Of a DNA stretch of 64,000 nt, positions 11,738 through 24,444 are shown in pieces (the stretch's first letter is position 1; every line of letters begins with the position of its first letter). Source of the stretch: Armillaria gallica (taxonomy: Eukaryota; Basidiomycota; Agaricomycetes; Agaricales; Physalacriaceae). The stretch lies in the NCBI GenBank assembly GCA_037576215.1, contig JBANDB010000019.1:999501-1063500 (forward strand), written 5' to 3'. The notes under the pieces were generated by a model. That model was not told the DNA's origin, ran no database searches, and was given only the letters and a program-made list of their open reading frames with translations. Both the position numbers and the translations under genes were made by a program.

Positions 11738-12341
11738 CTAATAGCCATCGGGGCAGTTGAAATCTAAGATATCTGCCAACTTCTGCGGCTCGGCCATGTC
11801 AATGTTAATAGCATAGTGCGGGTTGATCGTACTGTGCTTAATGAGCACCATAGGGTATCGAGACGGGCCCTGCCAAACAAGGGACTGGTAGGCGACATAC
11901 TGGCAAGGGGGCAATCTCATGATGTTGTAGATCTCGCCGGCCTCGGTCGTGATCTGAGTCCAGTTGAGGGTGTTGATGTACATGGGAGGAGGAACGAGCA
12001 TGGAAAGCTCGAGAAGAGTAGACCCTCTGACAGTCATGCTGGGCACCTGACGGTACCTGATCCTGTCGCCGGAAAATCTGATGCCGACGATGATATGCTC
12101 AGAAAACACAGGGCTGAAGGGCTATCATAGGCATCAGCTAACAGAAGCAACAACACTGCAAGTATCCACTCACATCGTTTGGAAAGACTACGTGGCTGGA
12201 GGATAACATGGGCCTACTCTGGAAAGTCTCGCCTCCTTGACTGCAATCGTGATGCTTAGATTTGACATACAGAACAAATACTGATCACACTCACTTAACC
12301 ATAGTGAGGCCTACATCAGACAATTGGGTGCTCGCTTCCAC
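11738..12341 (-). CDS. Hypothetical multi-exon protein, 5' end unresolved
   Basis: Three exons splice cleanly: 12295-12341 (VEASTQLSDVGLTMVN), 12174-12240 (QGGETFQSRPMLSSSH onward) and 11738-12121 (PFSPVFSEHIIVGIRFSGD onward, ending DFNCPDGY). The introns are about 50 nt with GTGAGT donors and AG acceptors. The product has short hydrophobic stretches and a MLVPPPMYINTLNW segment but no domain I recognise. It lacks stops and frame breaks, unlike most neighbours. It ends about 90 bp downstream of the R2 gene start, in the same orientation. A further 5' exon near 12390-12420 is possible but does not join in phase. Confidence 0.5.
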
Positions 12342-13540
12342 CTAGGTAGAGAATGTAGGACTAGAAGTGGAAGACAATCGAAGCGACTTGAAAATTGAAC
12401 TCGATGCATTGCCCTTTTTACACTCAACGGTACAGCAGCGGTAGATTCATTTGAGATGCGTTGTCTGTCCAATTTCAACCAGTGATAAGCCCAGTTAGGG
12501 TGCGTTCATATCGTGCGAACAATAACATAGTGGATTTGCACCATGTTGGTATAGCGTCTTTCGTTATCGCTCCACTGTGGCGTACAACTGAGACATAGCA
12601 GAAGATGGCAACGAGATAAGAACCAATCGACTACGTCACCACCAAAACTATTATTAGACCGATCACAATTTGACAGAACTATGTTCGTCTCCCCATATCA
12701 GAATTGGTCTTGTGCGTATGATGTTATATGTACGGGACTTTACTATCTGTTCCATTCATCCCCATCTATGTGGCGCCGTGTTTTGATATCAATACGTTTG
12801 AGCAGACTCGTACCAGTAACTTGCATATGAATGCGATGAGAAACACCATCTGGGACTTGTTAACGAGACAGTCCCAGGAGCTTTTCCTGTGATATGGAGA
12901 GGAGATGATAGCTGTGACGGACATTTTAGATTGTCTGACAGACCCGGTTAAAAACAGCGTCGTACCGGTTTGCTACTGCAGACTTGCAGTCAAGGTTGTA
13001 ACAGGCCGGTTGTGCAGGCTGCTTTGACCTTCATGGGAATCTGCAGCCCACATGCATGGAGGGATGCGAATAATATGCAGGGTAGCAAAACTTCGGGGTC
13101 AACACAGCAATGGTTGTACGCCTGTCTGAATGGCTATGCTCTTCATTTGAGCCACCGAATTGTGGAAGCTTTGAGGGAAGGGAGGGAAGGTCACACCGCT
13201 TCTTGTAGTGGTTATATGTCAACAGGCATGGTCTTTGCGAGTCCTCCTCCTCTGATCTATCTACAATTGTATGGTGAGTATACTGAGATGGCGAGAATAT
13301 CATTAGAACTTTGTATGGGGAGCCGCAACACCGATTGGGCTCATGGCGGCTGACTAAGTGCACAGCCACCCAGAAATTGAAACCCAGTATCGATCTACCA
13401 TCGATCCACCACTGTCGTTGTTTCCTTTGTGTGCTTCTCCCTTGGCCTCCTCTACTTAGACACTCTGCACTTCAAGATCACATCTATATTATATCTAATC
13501 TACTTTGTATGTATTCAATGCTATTTTCACTGTCAATGAA
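12342..13540. other. Intergenic, nothing recognised
   Basis: CpG-normal sequence without a supported gene. Open frames around 12970-13350 exist on both strands, but neither shows a family motif or splice structure. The segment separates the unknown gene at 11.7 kb from the transposase-like gene. Confidence 0.4.
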
Positions 13541-16448
13541 CTAGGTTTCCCCATCTTCTTCATCCTCTGATATGTAGATATAATCACCCCTCACCATGCG
13601 AGATGAGCCCTCGGAAGCCTGAAGAACTTCATCAGATGTGTCTGATCTTGGGTTGCTTAGGCCTCGGGCACGCATGCGAGCTATTGCTGCTAAAAGAGCC
13701 TCAATGCGCTCCCTCTGTCCTTCAGGCCCTGCTTTGTTCAGCCGCACCTTGATTGGGACCTCTGAATCCGAAATACGGTATACATCAAGCTGTTCTTTAA
13801 CAGCTTTAATGTCAAGCTGTCTGATCTTTTGCTCCTCCAGCACGAGAACGACATTCCGAAGCTTTTCTAATGCTTCATCCTTCTTCTTTATCTGCTCTGT
13901 GATCTTTGCTCACTTTGCTTTTGCTGCTGCTTCATCCGCTTCCACCTGCTCGGCCTTTCGCTTTAATTCAGGTTTGCTTTCATCTAACTTCCGGGCTTGC
14001 TGGCGAAGATATATGAGATCATCATCGGTAAGTGTTTTGTCCATCCATTCTTGTGTTTTGTTTTGATTGTACATGAAGTGCGCATTGAATTGGTGTAACA
14101 TTAGGTGGGGCTTTCGACGCATAGTGATTCTGAGGGTTCCAAGAGCACCTTCATTGACGTCATTTGTTGCTGGCATCCATGCAGCTTCTCGTTCCTCTGC
14201 GATAAGGCCATCAATCAAACCACCAGCTTCAAACTCTGATGTGAACCATGTCCAGGTCTCCAGGCACCCTTCCATGAACGCAACAAATGCATCGTGGAAA
14301 TACGGGATCTTGGGGATCCACTCCTGCACCGCTTTGGCAACAGTTTTGTTATGCCAGGTATGTCCGTCAAATGTTCCCGTTGCTCCTGATGCATTTGCCC
14401 CGATGACAAGGTCTGGATCTGCAATGATTTTGTGGTAGTGGTCGGTTATATTCCGATGAAGTGGGCCAAGATCCAATAAATTGATATGCTCTACTCCAGG
14501 ACCACGCACATACCGCATGTATGGGTGGCTGAAAGCCATGTTGTACATGGCAAGTAGCAATAGTTCAATGATTGTTGGCTCATCCTGAATTGCAGCCAAG
14601 AAATTCTTCTCGAGATTGGTAAGCCCTGCTTTGTCCTTTTTGTAGCAGATTGTGTCCATGAATTCAATCAACAGCAATCGATGGAGAATGATGAATTCAG
14701 CTCCATCACAGTTTGATTGATAGCGTGTACTGCTCATCCCAGGATAAGCCATGTCATGACCCAGTTTCTGCCTGAAGAACCATGAGAATGTGTCCTGCTG
14801 GCCTTTCTTGTCATCTTTGTGATGGAAGAGAAGGCCACCGAGCATTGTCGTCTTGACACCACCGCGGCCAGAAACCTTTTCTGCATGAATTTCTGCAGCT
14901 GTGCGCTCTCCTCCAATACTTGCGGAGGCAAGAACAGCTGCATTATCCTTATTTGCAAGGAGAATGGGCGGCGTAAGTCCTTTTGATTTCCAAAATTCAC
15001 CAATTGCCTTGTCTCGGCCCTTCACTGTATTCAGATCTTTGTGCATACAGCAACCGCCCCACAAGAATAGGTCAAACTTGCATTTCTCAAGGTCAGTGAG
15101 CTTGCCGTACTCCTGAGCACCGAGTTCCTGAGTTAATGATAGCATCATTTCCTTGTCATATTGTAGCCTTTCCTCCGGTGAGAGCTTGTCCCAGATTTCC
15201 ACTCTGCCGAGCTCATCAATTCTGGCTTCCTTTGTAGCCATGAGAAGCTTGATCAGGTCGGGAAACTCTAGCTCTGATATTCGCTTGTCACCTAGGCACT
15301 GATTCTGTTCATCTTCCTTCCAGGCACGAAGCAGGGCGTTATCTTTCTTCTGATCTGCTGCATGGTCACCGTTGGTACCACATAGTTTTGCAATGAAGTT
15401 GTCTCGAGAAAAAGACATTGCCTCACGCTGAGCTAAAGGGCTAGCATTGAAGATTTGAGCACCTTCATCAAGTCGGTTTTGAAGACCAGTGAGTTGTGTT
15501 TCACTGGAATGATTAACAGAAGAATCAACGCCAAGAGTTCGTAGATTTGGTGTGCTAGTTTCATCTGTTCGGACAGCGACTGTCCGGGACTCATAGTTAG
15601 TATGTCGGTGAGTTGTTCCATCGCTGCTGAACGTTAAATCTGTGTGCCAATTAGATCAGTTTATAACTAACCAGGTAACTTGCTGAAGTACCTTTCGCTT
15701 TCACCATTTCATGACCAGCCTGCATTTTTGCAGCAAGTCCCCCTTCGGTAATGCAACGCTGAACTGTGCGTTGACTCATTCTCTTTTTAATCATCATTCC
15801 CATCATTGTGCCCACAGATTGAATGACTCTTCCAACCTTCTTCTCTGAGCATCCCGTACTGACTAGAAACCTAGCAATTTGACGTGCCTGTGCTGTATAA
15901 ATACCTCTTTTAGTGATACTGATTTTTGCAGAATCTTTTAATGCTTTTTGACGTGAACGCTCAACTGCATGGGCAAGCATACCTGCTGCACATTTGCAAT
16001 GTTTGTTATACTTCCATTTTTCTCCTAAGCAATCCACCAGCTTACTCCGTAGCTCCTTGCATTTCAACTGGGAAGCTTGGAGTCTATCTCGAAGGTTATG
16101 TATCTCCGCTCGTGCCTTCGAGATCTCTCCTTGTGCATGAGCAAGATCTCGCTCCAGCTGTCGAATAGTAGAAATTGTTGTCTTCTTTATCACTGTGAGG
16201 AATTCATTTTTGGTCTCTTTACGTCTGACCCTCTGACACTCCATCCGTAGCTTCTTCTTCAAAGTCTCCACAGATTGGGCAAGGCATTGGATTTTATTGG
16301 TAGTTGCAGTCGAAGAGTGTGCGGAATCAGGGGGTGTGTTCTCCTTGTTTGATCCTCTTGTAGCTCATGCCTTCAAGAGATTCTCCTTCTGTTGAGGAGT
16401 GCAGGTTTTCTTCTTTGCTAGGGCAAAAGAGCCGCCTTTTTTAGTCAT
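13541..16448 (-). pseudogene. Transposase-like multi-copy fungal protein, two in-frame TGA
   Basis: From the ATG at 16446-16448 (MTKKGGSFALAKKK), one 52-nt intron (15640-15691) joins two exons into a single 951-residue frame. It is interrupted only by TGA at 16365-16367 and TGA at 13910-13912. Order: basic N-terminus; coiled coil (about residues 60-140); a helix-turn-helix-like stretch (MSQRTVQRCITEGG); SSDGTTHRHTNYESR; FDLFLWGGCCMHKDLN; NDVNEGALGTLR; a second coiled coil; and an acidic tail (ISEDEEDGET). The Asp, His/Asp and Glu in these last motifs fit the spacing idea of an RNase-H-like DDE transposase, which is my inference; I cannot name the superfamily. Both stops could be CGA-to-TGA. 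No terminal repeats were found. Confidence 0.7.
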
Positions 16449-18361
16449 CTGGAGGGTCTCGGGAGTGGCAATAGTGGCAGAGTAGTTGACCAGAATTGTA
16501 ATAGGTGTTTTGCGTAGTGAATGAGTGATATAAGGCTATCGGGGGTATAGAACTGGTGAGAATAGGGGGGAGCGCATCAATATTGATCGCGTTTGTCACA
16601 CCTGTCATGGTGATGTCACACATCATCATCACTCATCTTGCCCCCATCTGGTACCTCCTTACAGAGTGACAATCTTGTCTCATATTATAGAGAGGAAATT
16701 TTTCTAAAGTAAATGTAAAGGGTTTGGTCAAGGCAGAATTTTTTTAAATCATTTGTAGATGTTAATATACCAGCTAACACCAAAACATTGCAAGAAATTG
16801 CGAAAACTGGCTTAGCCAAACCCTATAGAATTCATAAAAACATTATTTTCGCCCTAAATATGAATTATTTATGGTCTGCCGAAGCCCCGGCCAACAGGTC
16901 TCAGTTTTAACAAGTCAAAGCTTTCGACAAACAATGTCAAATAAAATTTCCCTTAGCAGGAATTGCGGCTCCCCACTTTGTACACCATTGTTAGGCAGGA
17001 ATGTGTTCTACTGTCTTGCATGTGTCATCTACTACACAGGGAGTCATTTTACCACAAGATTTTTCCTACCTATGAGTTTTTATCAGTACGATAGCCAGAT
17101 TAACAATGGAATGTTAGAAAACATAGACTTATCTATGACAGACCTAGAGAGACTTAAGGCCGGTCGCACCCACATCACCCTGTATAGTTTGATATGAACT
17201 CAGCCAGATGCACGATCCTATGTGACATGGCTTTGTATATGCAATGAAGGTGCTCAGAACATGAAACGAAAAAGGGGGACAGCGCAGGAGGGAGGGAGAG
17301 GGGGAAATGGTGCTTATTGTAAACTATTGTACAAATTCCCAGAATATCTGCTTCGATTGTTTCAAAAGAAGATGGGGGACCCTAGTCCATAAGCATAGAA
17401 GAAGAACTAGCCTGGGATGGCACAGGTCCACAGATATTCCCTTTTACCTTCGGCTTTTCATTGAACGGCTGTCGCTTTGCCAGCTGACCACACATCGGAG
17501 CACTTTTATGGAAGCAACAGTTGTCAAGAATCTGAAAATAGGTGAATTCCTCAAAAAGATAGAACTTCAACAAAATTACCTTTCTTGCTCCCCATGATAA
17601 TAAAGAGACCAAGTCTAGATATGCTATAAAGCACATCGGTGAAGAGTTCTGAGATTTGATTAATTGAAAGGACACTCCAACATTGACGATCTGCCAAGGA
17701 CAGAAGGTCCCTGGCTTTATGTGTACGGTACATTGTAAATTGAATGAAGATTAGCAGTAAATTTAAATCATGTAAGATTAAAAGAGTGACTTGTTGCACA
17801 TTGCATCCACCGTCTGATACCAGAAAATAATGACCCTGCATCATATGATGACACCTGGCAACAAAAGAACGTTTAGGTCAGAATTTAGAAATAGTGATGG
17901 GTTCAACGTACCTCTATGAGCACCCTAAAGCTCATGCGAATTTTCTCAGAAATGATGACATTTTTTATGCCAACATTTGAAGCAAGGGCAGACGAGGCAA
18001 GCAGGAGCAATTTTTATCCACTGCGAGTCCTTCTGTATTATTTTAGAGAAACAAAAAGAGACAGAATATTTGCTTTGCCCACCTTAGATCCATTTCCAGC
18101 ATGGAGGAAAGTGTCATCGAATAGTTTCTTATGGCATCTGATGCCGTGATACTGAAACGATGCAGACCGCAAATTGGAACTAGGACTACTCGTGGAGGAG
18201 AAGGATGGTTTCAGTGGTGAAGACGTACTTCAGAACCATATAGCGGTGGCAGTGAGTGAAAAGAAAACTAGTGATGTATTTGGACCTAAATATGCACATA
18301 CTCCAAGGCTAATAACCAACCAAAAGAATTGCTTTTGGCGATGACACATTGAATTATCCCT
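16449..18361. other. Intergenic, short frames only
   Basis: AT-rich DNA with several 60-110 codon frames on both strands, for example a hydrophobic minus-strand frame at 17551-17844 and fragments at 17307-17597. None has a recognised motif or convincing splice sites. A promoter for the transposase-like gene would fall in the first few hundred bases, but no clear element is seen. Confidence 0.35.
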
Positions 18362-21270
18362 CTATGCTGCAGTAATCCACTCCATTGGGTTCTGATGACA
18401 ATCAATTTTACCAGAAAAGAACTCTGCATATTTGACAGCATACCAGAGCTTCAATTGATTCATTGAGCAGAGCCATTGTCCTATGCAGATGGGCTTTGGT
18501 GTGTCTGTTTCTGGGTCTAATAGAGGTAAGGAAACCACCCAGCACAAAGGAAATTGATCAGGAGCTCACCAAGTTATGTAGATGGTAACCTGGCCATAGC
18601 TAGTGTACAGCCCAGGTAGCCCGGGTCATGCCAGGTTGCCGGGTCGGGCTCGGGTCAGAAATTTGAAACCCGGGGTATACCCGGTTCACCTGGATGACCC
18701 AGCTGTATTACTAATGTGTCACCCAAAACATAAAGTCATTTGGCTGAGTTGTTGTAATTGCTGTCTCTTATTATTTTGGATGGTCTGGGAATGTTCAAAT
18801 CCTGCACGAACCAAAATTTGGGCTCCTAACAGAGGTTATGATGCACTCGGACATCTGAAATCAGTTTTCAGGAGGCGCAAGTGCATCATAAAGCATGCTC
18901 TAGGTAAAATAATTCAATTTCGTGTATTAAAAATTTAATTCTATATGTATTTAAATTAATCTGGGTCAGGTGACCTGGTAACCCATGTGACCCATAGCTT
19001 ACCTGTGACCTGCATGATGGGTATGGGTTTTTCCGGGTTTGGGTCAGGTCAGAAAATTCAGACCCGGACCCAACCCAGGCTGTTCACTAGGGCCCATAGC
19101 TTCGAAATTGCATATCTCTTCAACACGTTCTCCTATGCAGATGGGAATTGTTGCATCTGTTTCTGGGTGAGTTCAGCACTGATGCCCAGGGATTGTTGCT
19201 CTTGGAGTGGATGAGGATGAAGGTTGATGTCACCCTGGTGCCATGGACCCAGCTGAAGGACTGTGTGGCTATGCGAGTGAAGGTGGAGTTGTAAAGAGTG
19301 ATGGAGCATACATGGATAACAAGGATGGTGGTTGAGGTGAAGACACCTTGGAGGCAGTGGTAGTGCTGAATGTTGCCTACATTGTCGAGGTAGGCATGGT
19401 CGTCGCTCTTCCAATTATAGATCACTGTCTTTGAGGCATTGTTATCAAGTGCCATGATGTCACCAGTCATGTTGACCAGGCAGAGGTTGGTGTTGATGGA
19501 ATGGATTTTGTGCAGTGTCCTGTTATTGTCTAGACACGGAAGTACAATTTTCTGCAACCTATACACACCAAGGAGGGTTAGCCCTTCATGGTGATGGCAG
19601 TGCCTTGCATGTGAGGTGGAGGAGCCCATGATCTGTGAATATCTCTCCAATACTGTGGCTGCAACATGACATTGGTGGAAGGTGTCAGAGGTGATTCAGC
19701 AGGAGTTTTGCTCTTGCTGCAGTGAAGTACAACATCAACTTTGATGCAAGTCAGCACCTGTATTGAAGGGTAACAAAGAGTTGGGAATTTTCTAAAGTGT
19801 TGCTTGTTTTTGTCTGGAATCAGATGCTGTGATTCATTCGCTTTCAAGGATCACAAGCCTGGAGGAGCCGGGGCTCATGCTGGCCAACAAGACTCATGCT
19901 CCCATTGAATGGTGAAAGCAGTGAAAAATGTCTGTGGATCAATGTAACCACTTGAGTCACCAGTGGTCAGGATCTCGCCAGTAGAATGTGTTGTGGATAT
20001 TGGGTCTTTTTCAGTTTATACACAAAAAGTGTTGAACCATCATGCAGAAATACATGGTTTTGCAGTGTACATATAGCCATCTAAGAATTATGATACCTTA
20101 TGAATCACAATCTGGTACTATATTGACTACCGGTTAAGTCATCAATGTGTCTTCCTTCACCCCTAGTAATGCTGTTTTGGCACCTAGCAGTAGGCTATTT
20201 GTTTCACAGTAGGATGCACAACACAATAGCAGGAATTTAAGCTCACTTCCATGAAGGGGGTTGTGGGCAAAAAGACGAAGATTCCGGAAATTATCTTGAG
20301 AAAGGTGCTCATCAACGGAGTAGTTATTCAAGAGTTATTAGATATGTTAGGCTTCGCCAAGTGTATTTTATGGCATGTATTATCACCTCAAGCTACATTG
20401 ACACCTTCAAGATCATGTTGGGTCGAAATAGACCCTTGGATATGTAGAATGGCATTGATTGTTCCAACATAATGGCCTCTGCAATTTAATTTCTTGAGAA
20501 GGGCAAGGATGGGATGAATGGAGATGTTGGACTCAACTGACAGTAGAAAAGTGTTGATATTGGGAAAGGCATTGCTGGTGACCTGGTTTTATAGCAGAAT
20601 ATTGTGGTGGTAATTACACTGTCAATGCTGTGAGGGTCTCTAAAGTGTCTGTTGGATTGGCACATCCCGCTACAGTATGACTTGTTTCCCCAGTAAAAAG
20701 TAGGTGTAACACCCTGAATCTCCTGTGATATTGTAGCTTTGAAACCATGACTGTGATCTGAGATTAAGCTTGCAGCTCCCATCAGTGGAGGATATGTCCC
20801 TGGGGGAAAGGGTGTTAGTGCCCAAACCAGGATCATGCAAGAAAAATGCTCATTATTAGGCCATGTCACTGTAGTTGGCAAAGATATGCTGGAGTCTCCT
20901 GAACATAGAAGGATCCAGATTCCACAGTGACTGGTACTAGTCAAGTAGAGATGCTACACGAGTAGCAACCAATCTGACTGCAGTGATCACTCCAGCTGTG
21001 GGTGTCCTTTCTGTCCATTTGAAGGCTACCTTGATGCCAAGGGCATCTGTTGCTTGATAGCTGTGTCATATATCTATTCTGTGGAAAAAGGCTTGCATGA
21101 CAGATGATATCACACAAGAAATATGGTTAATCACTATTGTGTGACACACAATCCTACTGCGACAACACACTGACAGTAGTGGGTGATGAGGAAACCCGCT
21201 TCCTTTAGGAGGATGTTGGACCAATGGGTGATGAATAGCTATGTATCCATTATCGCTGCCTTTCACAGTC
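18362..21270 (-). pseudogene. F-box-type beta-propeller-like gene, heavily decayed
   Basis: Minus-strand frames carry pieces that read like the C-terminal propeller half of Agaricomycete F-box proteins: CLQGVFTSTTILVIH followed by SITLYNSTF and ILIHSKSNNPWAS (19120-19650), and TYPPLMGAASLISDHSHGFK (20486-20944). The pieces lie in different frames and no continuous gene can be drawn. The DNA is poor in CpG. A motif PETDTPKPICIG (18480-18520) recurs as PETDATIPICIG (19130-19165), on either side of the MITE at 18601. The family call rests on remembered similarity only and is tentative. Confidence 0.35.
18601..19089. mobile_element. hAT-like MITE with imperfect target duplication
   Basis: The termini TAGTGTACAGCC and GGCTGTTCACTA are inverted repeats with one mismatch. 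Next to them are GGGTC/GACCC-rich subterminal repeats in both orientations. The flanks are GGCCATAGC on the left and GGGCCCATAGC on the right, a damaged match to an 8-bp-class duplication. It lacks a transposase ORF. Compared with the other MITEs in this window it is a distinct subfamily and probably older. Confidence 0.65.
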
Positions 21271-21480
21271 AACAGGCTAAAAAGTGATCCATAACATCAC
21301 CTTCATCTCCCTTTGATGCACACTGTGTTTTAGAATCTGCCACTGCTTGATGGACCAGTCTTGTATGATAACAGCTTTGTAGTCTGAGTTGTGATTAAGA
21401 GCAGGGTAGGTAACAAGCATCAAGGATGGAAGCTTGAATGACAGCTCAGGGAGACACTCCTCTCCTTTCCTAGAAAGAAG

Positions 21481-22094
21481 TAGTGATTTGAAAGGCCTGG
21501 CTCAGCTCAGCTTTCACAGCTTGGGCTCAGCTTTGAAGGGCTCAGGCTCTTTATACCACAAGCCCAAGCCTTGAGCCCAAGCCTGGTGAGGCTCAGGCTC
21601 GGCCTGGGCTTGGGCCAGGGCTCACATGCAGGAACAATGTACCAAGTTTTGTTGGCCCAATGCAAAGTCTGCAGCTTGCTTGATGCCTGAATTGTCTTCT
21701 GTTCTATTGATCTGATCTGTATCATAGGCATAGGTGAGGTTTTGCGATGGTTGCAATGAGTACATCAATTAACTGGGATGATAATAAGTAATAACATGAC
21801 TTGAAGTGACCTCGGCGACTTCTGATGATGTCCGTCACATCAATTTTGAACTACAATCCAATTACACCCCCAAAATCAATCCCAAGTGATGGTAAATGAC
21901 ATGTGTCCTGGCATGAATTCCCAAAGTTTTAGGGTGTTGAAAGCCTAGGCTTGAGCCTGAGGCTTGGGCTTTCGAATAATGAAGCCTGAGCCTGAGCCTT
22001 CACTAAGCCCACCCCCAAGGCCCAGCTTTTCAGGGATTGGCTTGGCTCAGCTTGGCTCAGCTTAGGGCTTCAGGCTGGGCCTTTCAAATCACTA
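21481..22094. mobile_element. hAT-type MITE, 614 bp, GC-rich subterminal family
   Basis: It begins TAGTGATTTGAAAGGCC and ends with the exact inverse GGCCTTTCAAATCACTA. The exact 8-bp target duplication GAAAGAAG lies at 21473-21480 and 22095-22102. Many GGCTCAGGCTC/GAGCCTGAGCC units fill both subterminal zones in opposite orientations. Size, termini and interior match the element in the ammonium transporter (32093-32707), so the two are one subfamily. No coding capacity for a transposase. Confidence 0.92.
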
Positions 22095-22102
22095 GAAAGA
22101 AG

Positions 22103-23348
22103 CCAGAATTGCAGGTAAGAGCAGCTCGAAAGGTACAGAGATTATATTGTTAGAATATGCGAGAGAATTCAAGCAATCTGGCATTCCAGCATGCTGGGTA
22201 AGATATTGATTGGATAGAAATTACTAGAATAAGTGTAAAGGATCTGCCACGTGATGGGTCTTCAACCCAGAAATGAGTATGAGTCGGATGTATATTGCCA
22301 GAGAAAGCTAAGTCAAAGACACAAAGACATGGTAGAAGTAAGAGCTTTAGTGATGAAAAGTCCGAAAACGGTGCATACGTAGCTGTCCGCAACCCATATG
22401 TAAATATAGCTAAAGGAATGATGCAATAATAACTCCATAGAAAATCGCATCCCTTACAATAAGCATAGTTTAGTATAAATGTAGGAAGTCAATGGGCAAA
22501 CTCCTCACGAGTTTGTAACCCAAAGACTAAAGGTCTAACAAGCATTGTACTGAGGTATTGCCTTATTTACAACATATATACACATGTTTCCAGCTAAATT
22601 TGATGGTCACGGAACCTTAACCCTACAAAACATCAGTAAGGTAACATACATGTGGTTGACATGGTACCATGCGAATCATGCGAGTCATCATGATTTGAAA
22701 TAAATTCCATGGGCCCCAGAGTCTCCTTTCATCAATGTTGCAATGTTGAGAGCATGTTTCTGGATGTCTGAAGACAAATAATTATGCCAAATGACAGATC
22801 AGTGAGAAGACGTTTCACACTGGGGGTGATATTTACACTTCAATGAGCATTCTACAGGTCGCATGTGATGCATAGACAAGATGTGCTTGAAGCTCCGCCA
22901 TAACTCAGTGTTCGACTGGCGATTTTAACATATTGAACTTTGCAGATGTTAAATTCTAGTCTGGAAATGTTGAAAGTGGTCAGTACTGTGAATATGAACC
23001 GTGGTCACCGCGGGCCTCAGGAAGACTAGCAAGTATCCTGTGAAACTGTCAATGTGGTAAAGCCTATGTAGGACAGCACACCGCTTTCCACGTTTCTCCC
23101 ATTCATGACAAAAGAGATGGACGACACATAGTATCGAGTTCAAGGGCGTGGGAACCACCGGGAGGCCAGGTCAGAACGGCCGGCTTTTGCCGACACATCC
23201 TTGCGATCAACTATGAACACGCCTCTAACACGCCTCCAGCGCGGTGATTCCGCTACTTTTTGAGAATATCGCCAGCACGAAATGAACAGCTCTCTAATGG
23301 TACTCGTTGTTTATTATGGCCGTGAATACTAACCTGTGTAGGACATAG
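22103..23348. other. Intergenic, nothing recognised
   Basis: AT-rich to about 22.9 kb, then CpG-normal DNA leading into the gene at 23349. Short frames only. The composition changes from CpG-poor to CpG-normal across this stretch, marking the edge between repeat-type and gene-type DNA. Confidence 0.4.
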
Positions 23349-24203
23349 ATGGATTGGTTGGACTATTGGAGACGGATAATAACGATACCGGTCGAAAGAG
23401 TGTACGTCCTCTGAAATCGTACGGGATTGTTCATTCTAACGCAATTACAGGAATCGTCGCCGAGGAACTCACCTTGCGATGCAAATATACCGGAGCTCAT
23501 GAAAGTACTGAGCCAGGCACATCGTTCCATCGCACAAACGCTGATATCGTTCATGGAGCGTGTTGTCAGTCTCACTTTTGTCCGACGGACCCCTTTGGCC
23601 CGTACACTTGAGCGCGTACGAATGGTTGTCTACAACCTCTTGAAACATGTCTATAATCTCTTGGAGGAAGCTGTTCTTCTGCTTCGTTCGGCGGCAGATG
23701 CAGTACAGCTTAGATTTGGAAGCGCATCATTCAAAGCCTTGGATGCCACCCTCATTGGTAGATTGAAGACCTTCCGTAGTCGTTGTAGGATGCTTAGGAA
23801 TACCCTACCTGATGCTGAGTCCGCCTTTGACAGTGGTCGCACAGATCTAGAGGCGGAGCTCAAAATTCTTGGCTTTCATCACGTCTCCCGCATGTTGTAC
23901 CTATTGCCAGGTGCACTGGGTACCCATGCGGCCGTGATCGACGATCTCCCTGTGGTATTTTCCGACATGAAACGATGGTCCCGTGAAATTGTTACCGGTG
24001 TAGATGCCTTTGAGCAGCGTGTGATGAGGTTCCGGGATTGCTTTGCGGATGCATCATGGGTGGAGAGAATGGTCGGAAATCCGATCCTTGTGAAGGGGAT
24101 GGTAGATGTAATGCTTTCCATAAACGATGAATGGTCACGTCTCTGTGGCAAACTGTACGATGTATCTGTCGCCCCAATTGGTGTACGTAGAGAAGTCCTG
24201 TGA
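23349..24203 (+). CDS. Hypothetical all-helical protein, 267 aa
   Basis: Two exons, 23349-23399 and 23451-24203, join at a phase-0 intron of 51 nt with a TCTAAC branch-like site. They form an uninterrupted 268-codon frame starting MDWLDYWRRIITIPVER. The product is predicted almost wholly helical, with amphipathic runs (VVYNLLKHVYNLLEEAVLLL; RLKTFRSRCRMLRNTL). There is no signal peptide and no domain I can name. It is CpG-normal and intact, in a window where most genes are broken. The next gene, on the same strand 241 bp downstream, is also intact and helical, so the two may work together; that link is inference from position only. Confidence 0.65.
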
Positions 24204-24444
24204 GTGAGTACCACTCACCTTTCGTCGCAGTTTGTACCATTGATGATATTCTCATTTTATCTGTTGCATTGCACATATGTGAGCGGTATGCGCGCTGGTC
24301 CAATGTGTCGCAGTGTACGTAGCAAGTCGGCCTCTGAAATGCTATTGGTTGACACGACCTATTAAATACTTGCCATCACAGCGCTGTGGCCTTTGACTTC
24401 AGAACCACACGTCTACCCAGTGCGACTCTCCTCACCACCAGACG

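Noticed and set aside
23651..24303. Minus-strand frames of 70-111 codons under the helical gene
   Set aside because: They are shadows of the well-spliced plus-strand gene and have no motifs of their own.
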